Shown here: piece by piece, positions 61,226-64,000 of the stretch
Position numbering within the stretch: position 1 is the first letter of the stretch
How the letters are laid out: the number at the start of each line of letters is the position of its first letter
Assembly: GCF_900111515.1 (NCBI RefSeq)
Contig: NZ_FOHS01000002.1
Coordinates: 434,001 to 498,000, forward strand
Length of the DNA stretch: 64,000 nucleotides
Direction: 5' to 3'
Source: Hymenobacter actinosclerus
Lineage (GTDB): Bacteria > Bacteroidota > Bacteroidia > Cytophagales > Hymenobacteraceae
Made by a program: the position numbers and the translations under genes
The notes under the pieces: model-generated
Seen by the model: the letters and a program-made list of their open reading frames with translations, nothing else
Told to the model about the DNA's origin: nothing
Database searches by the model: none

Positions 61226-62035
61226 TCAGGGCTTGAGGCCGGCCGGCAGCCCCTGCGGGAAGTCGGCGGCAATATCGCGCTGGATTTCCTGGATGCGGTT
61301 GCCGGGGTTGGGGTGAGTGCTCAGGAATTCGGGCGGGTTGGAGCCTTTGTTTTCGCGGTCCAGGATTTCCATTACCTGCAGCATGGCGCGCGGGTCGTAG
61401 CCGGCAGAGGGGGTAAAGTCCACGGCCAGGCGGTCGGCTTCCAGCTCATCCTCGCGGCCGTAGCGCATGGTCAGCAGCTTGCCCACCATGGCGGCCCCGG
61501 CGGCGGCGGCGGCAGTGCCGGGCCGCTCGGGGTCGTAGAGGCCGATGGCGGCGGCGCCGGTCAGGCCGTTGGTCAGGTTCGATTTAGCTACCTGCTCGGC
61601 CGAGTGCCGGGCCACTACGTGCCCGATTTCGTGGGCCAGCACGCCGGCCACCTGGCCTTCGGTGGTCAGGTTTTTCAGCAGGCCGGCCGTAATGAAAATC
61701 TGGCCGCCGGGCAGGGCAAAGGCGTTAATCGTGTTTTCATCGGCCAGCAAATGAAACTGGAACTGGTAGGGCGTCTCGCGGGCCTTGGTGCTTTGCACAA
61801 TCTGCTGGCCGATGCGCTGCACTGCTGCCTGCGCCTGCTGATCGGGGTGCAGGCCCCCGTACTGGGCCGCCATTTCGGGGGCCGCCTGCAGGCCCAGCGC
61901 AATTTCCTGCTCGGCCGACATATTAACGTGCTGTACCTCACCGGTCACCTCGTTTTTCTGGGTGTTGCAGTAGTAGGGTATGAAAGCAAAGGCGGCCATC
62001 AGCAGGGCCAGCAGGTATCGAAAATTACCACGCAT
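61226..62035 (-). CDS. M48-family metalloprotease lipoprotein, copy 2
   Basis: 269 residues from the ATG at 62033-62035 (M-R-G-N-F-R-Y-L-L). Probable lipobox I-P-Y-Y-C near residue 23. Zinc motif H-E-I-G-H in V-L-A-H-E-I-G-H-V-V-A-R-H; third ligand in D-E-L-E-A-D-R-L; F-A-L-P-G-G-Q-I-F-I-T-A-G-L-L; P-E-F-L-S-T-H-P-N-P-G-N-R. Same length as copy 1 but only moderately similar, so an old split. Role in envelope protein quality control is likely. Confidence 0.9.
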   Translation of the reverse strand: MRGNFRYLLALLMAAFAFIPYYCNTQKNEVTGEVQHVNMSAEQEIALGLQAAPEMAAQYGGLHPDQQAQAAVQRIGQQIVQSTKARETPYQFQFHLLADENTINAFALPGGQIFITAGLLKNLTTEGQVAGVLAHEIGHVVARHSAEQVAKSNLTNGLTGAAAIGLYDPERPGTAAAAAGAAMVGKLLTMRYGREDELEADRLAVDFTPSAGYDPRAMLQVMEILDRENKGSNPPEFLSTHPNPGNRIQEIQRDIAADFPQGLPAGLKP

Positions 62036-62211
62036 AGCGAAGAGAAAAAGGGAGTGGAAGAAAGGGAGGGTATTGGCGTTTCGTAACGCGACCGGCAGGC
62101 TAGGGTTGCACGGGTGGCCGAAACCCAACAATCCGTACTCCACGTATCAGGCTCCATACCGGCCTCTTTCCCTGATTGGTCTTTCTTCTCTCACCACTCT
62201 TCCCCTTGATT

Positions 62212-62406
62212 ATGAATCAGAAACGCACTTTCGGCAGCATCCTCACCATTCTGGGCATCATTGGCATTATATGGGCAGCGCTGGCCTTCCTGCAGATTGG
62301 CGGGTTGGGCCTGAGCAAGATGAACTCGCTCGTCCCATTTGTTGTGGGCCTGATTTTCTTCTTCGCCGGCATCAACCTGGTGCGCACTACCAGCGACCGG
62401 GCCTGA
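62212..62406 (+). CDS. small two-helix membrane protein
   Basis: 64 residues from the ATG at 62212. Two hydrophobic helices (about 8-29, S-I-L-T-I-L-G-I-I-G-I-I-W-A-A-L; and 40-56, L-V-P-F-V-V-G-L-I-F-F-F-A-G). No known family name. Divergent from M48 copy 2, followed by a strong hairpin. Confidence 0.65.
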   Translation: MNQKRTFGSILTILGIIGIIWAALAFLQIGGLGLSKMNSLVPFVVGLIFFFAGINLVRTTSDRA

Positions 62407-62431
62407 GCACCAGCCCGGTTTAGCTACCAAT

Positions 62432-62471
62432 CACAAGGCCGCGGCCGGTACATACCGGCCGCGGCCTTGTG
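62432..62471. terminator. 19-bp perfect hairpin with a two-base loop
   Basis: CACAAGGCCGCGGCCGGTA (62432-62450) is the exact reverse complement of 62453-62471. Ends both the small membrane gene and the convergent L,D-transpeptidase gene; no T tract. Confidence 0.7.
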
Positions 62472-62509
62472 GGTTTACGAGAGAAGACTTTCTCGCCTGC
62501 AGGCCACCG

Positions 62510-63358
62510 CTAGCCCGCCCGCGAAGGCAGCCCCTGCTGCTCGCGGGCGAAGGCCAGCAGGGCGGCATCCAGCTCCAGCAGCGAAGAACGGTAGCTGACC
62601 TCGGACGGGCCATGAATATAGAGCACCGAACCACCCTTAATGGTGCGGATGATGGCGGCCGATTCGGCTGCCGGCAGGGCCGGGCAGCCCTGGCTCCGGC
62701 CCAGCCGCCCGTGCCGGCTCACGAAGTCCTGGCTTACGTAATCGGCGCCGTGCACCACTATAGACCGGCTCTGGGCATTGGTATTGTAGCCCGCATCAAC
62801 GCCGCGCAGCCGCAACGACAGGCCGTGCTTGCCCTGGTAAGTGGGACCGGTAACGTAGAAGCCGAGGCTGCTTTTCTCGGACCCCTCGACGTTGGAAAAG
62901 CTGCGGGCGTACTCCTCGCCCGTGTTTTTGCCGTGCGCCACCAGCGTGTGGTGCAGCAGCCGGCCCGCGGCCACATCCACTACCCAGAGCCGCTCGCGGT
63001 TGCTCGACTGGCTGAAATCGGCAATGCTGAGCGTGTGGCAGCCGGCCCCAATGCGGCCCTGCTGTTGCAGGTTGTAAAAGCCCAGCAGCGCCTGCCGGTA
63101 CACGGGCAGCGGCAGCGCGGCGGCCGTCAGGCCCGCCCGGATGTAGGTGCGGGCCACGTGCTGCTCGAAGGCGGCCAGGTAGCTGGTGCGCTCGGCCGGG
63201 TTCAGCAGCGGAGGCGCAGAGGCCAGCCGGGCCACATCCGGCTTGGTGGTGGCCGTAGCAGGCGCGGCCTTGGGCCCGGTGGCCACCCGCGTGGCGGGCG
63301 TGAAGCCGCTAAAAAGGGTCAGGAGAAATCCGGCAGTCAGTGTCGGGAACTTCAGCAT
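62510..63358 (-). CDS. exported YkuD_2/L,D-transpeptidase-like protein
   Basis: 282 residues from the ATG at 63356-63358. Signal segment to about residue 25. The catalytic-domain motif is H-G-A-D-Y-V-S near 205 and S-Q-G-C-P-A-L near 229, with the expected His and Cys; the W-V-V-D-V and G-K-N-T-G-E-E-Y segments belong to the family (PF13645). Likely acts on peptidoglycan or another peptide polymer in the periplasm. About 100 residues of extra N-terminal helical domain. Confidence 0.88.
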   Translation of the reverse strand: MLKFPTLTAGFLLTLFSGFTPATRVATGPKAAPATATTKPDVARLASAPPLLNPAERTSYLAAFEQHVARTYIRAGLTAAALPLPVYRQALLGFYNLQQQGRIGAGCHTLSIADFSQSSNRERLWVVDVAAGRLLHHTLVAHGKNTGEEYARSFSNVEGSEKSSLGFYVTGPTYQGKHGLSLRLRGVDAGYNTNAQSRSIVVHGADYVSQDFVSRHGRLGRSQGCPALPAAESAAIIRTIKGGSVLYIHGPSEVSYRSSLLELDAALLAFAREQQGLPSRAG

Positions 63359-63487
63359 GGGCCTGGGATGAGCGCTGCGGGAAGCAGATGATTTGGGGGT
63401 AACTTGCAACGGCCCCTAGTCGGGGCCAGACCAAATCTAGCATTTTCTCCGCAAAGCTCCCGCCGGCTGCCTGGCTTTTTTCTGCTT

Positions 63488-63889
63488 ATGAAACTTCCTG
63501 CCCTACCCCTTTTCCGGCTGATGCTGCCCGCGGCCATGCTCGCTTTCACCAGTTGCGGCCACGCGCTGCCAGGCCTGCCCGGCTTCGATGCAGCTGCCTG
63601 GAAAGCCGACCTCTACGGCTGCAGCGGCCAGCGCGCCAAACTCATTCCGGTGCTCGAAAAGAACCGTGCCGACCTGTTTGAGGCCCGCATCAACGACGTG
63701 ACCAAGCTCCTGGGCCACCCCGATGAGGAAGAGCTGGGCGAGCAGAGCGACAAGGTATACATCTACTATGTGGCCCCCGGTACGCAGTGCGCCCCCGGCC
63801 ATCCGCGCGCTACGCCCAACCGCGTGATGCTGCGCAGCGGCGCAACCGGAACCGTTACGGAAGTTATTCTGCCCGTGCTGCCCAAATAA
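63488..63889 (+). CDS. small lipoprotein of unknown function
   Basis: 133 residues from the ATG at 63488. Signal peptide with lipobox F-T-S-C near residue 22. The body has a W-K-A-D-L-Y-G-C-S-G-Q-R segment, an L-L-G-H-P-D-E-E-E-L-G helix and two further cysteines (G-C-S-G and T-Q-C-A) that may form a disulfide. D-K-V-Y-I-Y-Y-V-A-P-G and the N-R-V-M-L-R-S end recall small BamE-like outer-membrane lipoproteins, but I would not assign it. The final 111 bases of the window show nothing I can name. Confidence 0.7.
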   Translation: MKLPALPLFRLMLPAAMLAFTSCGHALPGLPGFDAAAWKADLYGCSGQRAKLIPVLEKNRADLFEARINDVTKLLGHPDEEELGEQSDKVYIYYVAPGTQCAPGHPRATPNRVMLRSGATGTVTEVILPVLPK

Positions 63890-64000
63890 GCCAGTAGCAC
63901 TATTCATCTATATAGCTGTGCTGGTTACCGCCGGTTACCCAACAAATCCGCTGTGCTGGCACCACCGGCGGCAGCACCAATAGCCCCTAAAAAGCCCCGG

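Overview
The window looks like a chromosomal segment of a GC-rich member of the Bacteroidota, most likely Hymenobacter or a close relative in the Cytophagales. This rests on content, not on a search. Several promoters carry the Bacteroidota -33 TTG and -7 TAnnTTTG elements. The primary sigma factor is the short RpoD type without region 1.1. There is a probable serine palmitoyltransferase, a bacillithiol deacetylase (BshB1), a histone H1-like protein, a START-like protein and many lipoproteins and TPR proteins. No rRNA, phage, CRISPR array or transposase was seen. There is one tRNA, tRNA-Met(CAT).

Layout. 1-5 kb: outer-membrane beta-barrel gene (cut by the window edge) and a large exported TPR protein. 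5-9.6 kb: a single-chain Type IIG restriction-modification enzyme with an AT-rich specificity region, then a helix-turn-helix protein behind an array of four short inverted motifs, and a small unknown gene. 9.7-15 kb: phosphoglycerate mutase, a RES/Xre toxin-antitoxin pair with twin palindromic operators, a GyrI-like protein, and holA divergent from tyrS. 15-26.5 kb: histone-like protein, serine palmitoyltransferase, biotin carboxylase, bshB1, an M23 peptidase, trxB, rpoD and pnp. 26.7-33.7 kb: rpsO, an LptF/LptG-type permease, tRNA-Met, and the thrS-infC-rpmI-rplT translation cluster, with infC apparently starting at AUA. 33.8-41 kb: two exported TPR proteins and the topoisomerase IV pair parC/parE. 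41-49 kb: AI-2E-type permease, DUF2383 protein, an exonuclease/GIY-YIG fusion, two small paralogues of an unknown family and a 1091-residue HEAT-like protein. 49-64 kb: divergent paralogous lipoproteins with kinase-like motifs, topoisomerase IB, two M48 proteases, an App1-type phosphatase, MtgA, a LON-domain protein, a metallophosphoesterase, a lipid kinase, an L,D-transpeptidase-like protein and small lipoproteins. The tail of the window is thus rich in envelope functions.

The most unusual signal lies between genes. Many intergenic regions hold long near-perfect inverted repeats, several of which are related to each other with compensating base changes in both arms. Others hold tandem arrays of short words rich in TGA, TAG or TAA. 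At six gene ends the array begins at, or within two bases of, the stop codon. One heptamer array (GGATTAG) fills the divergent promoter region between the two paralogous lipoprotein genes.
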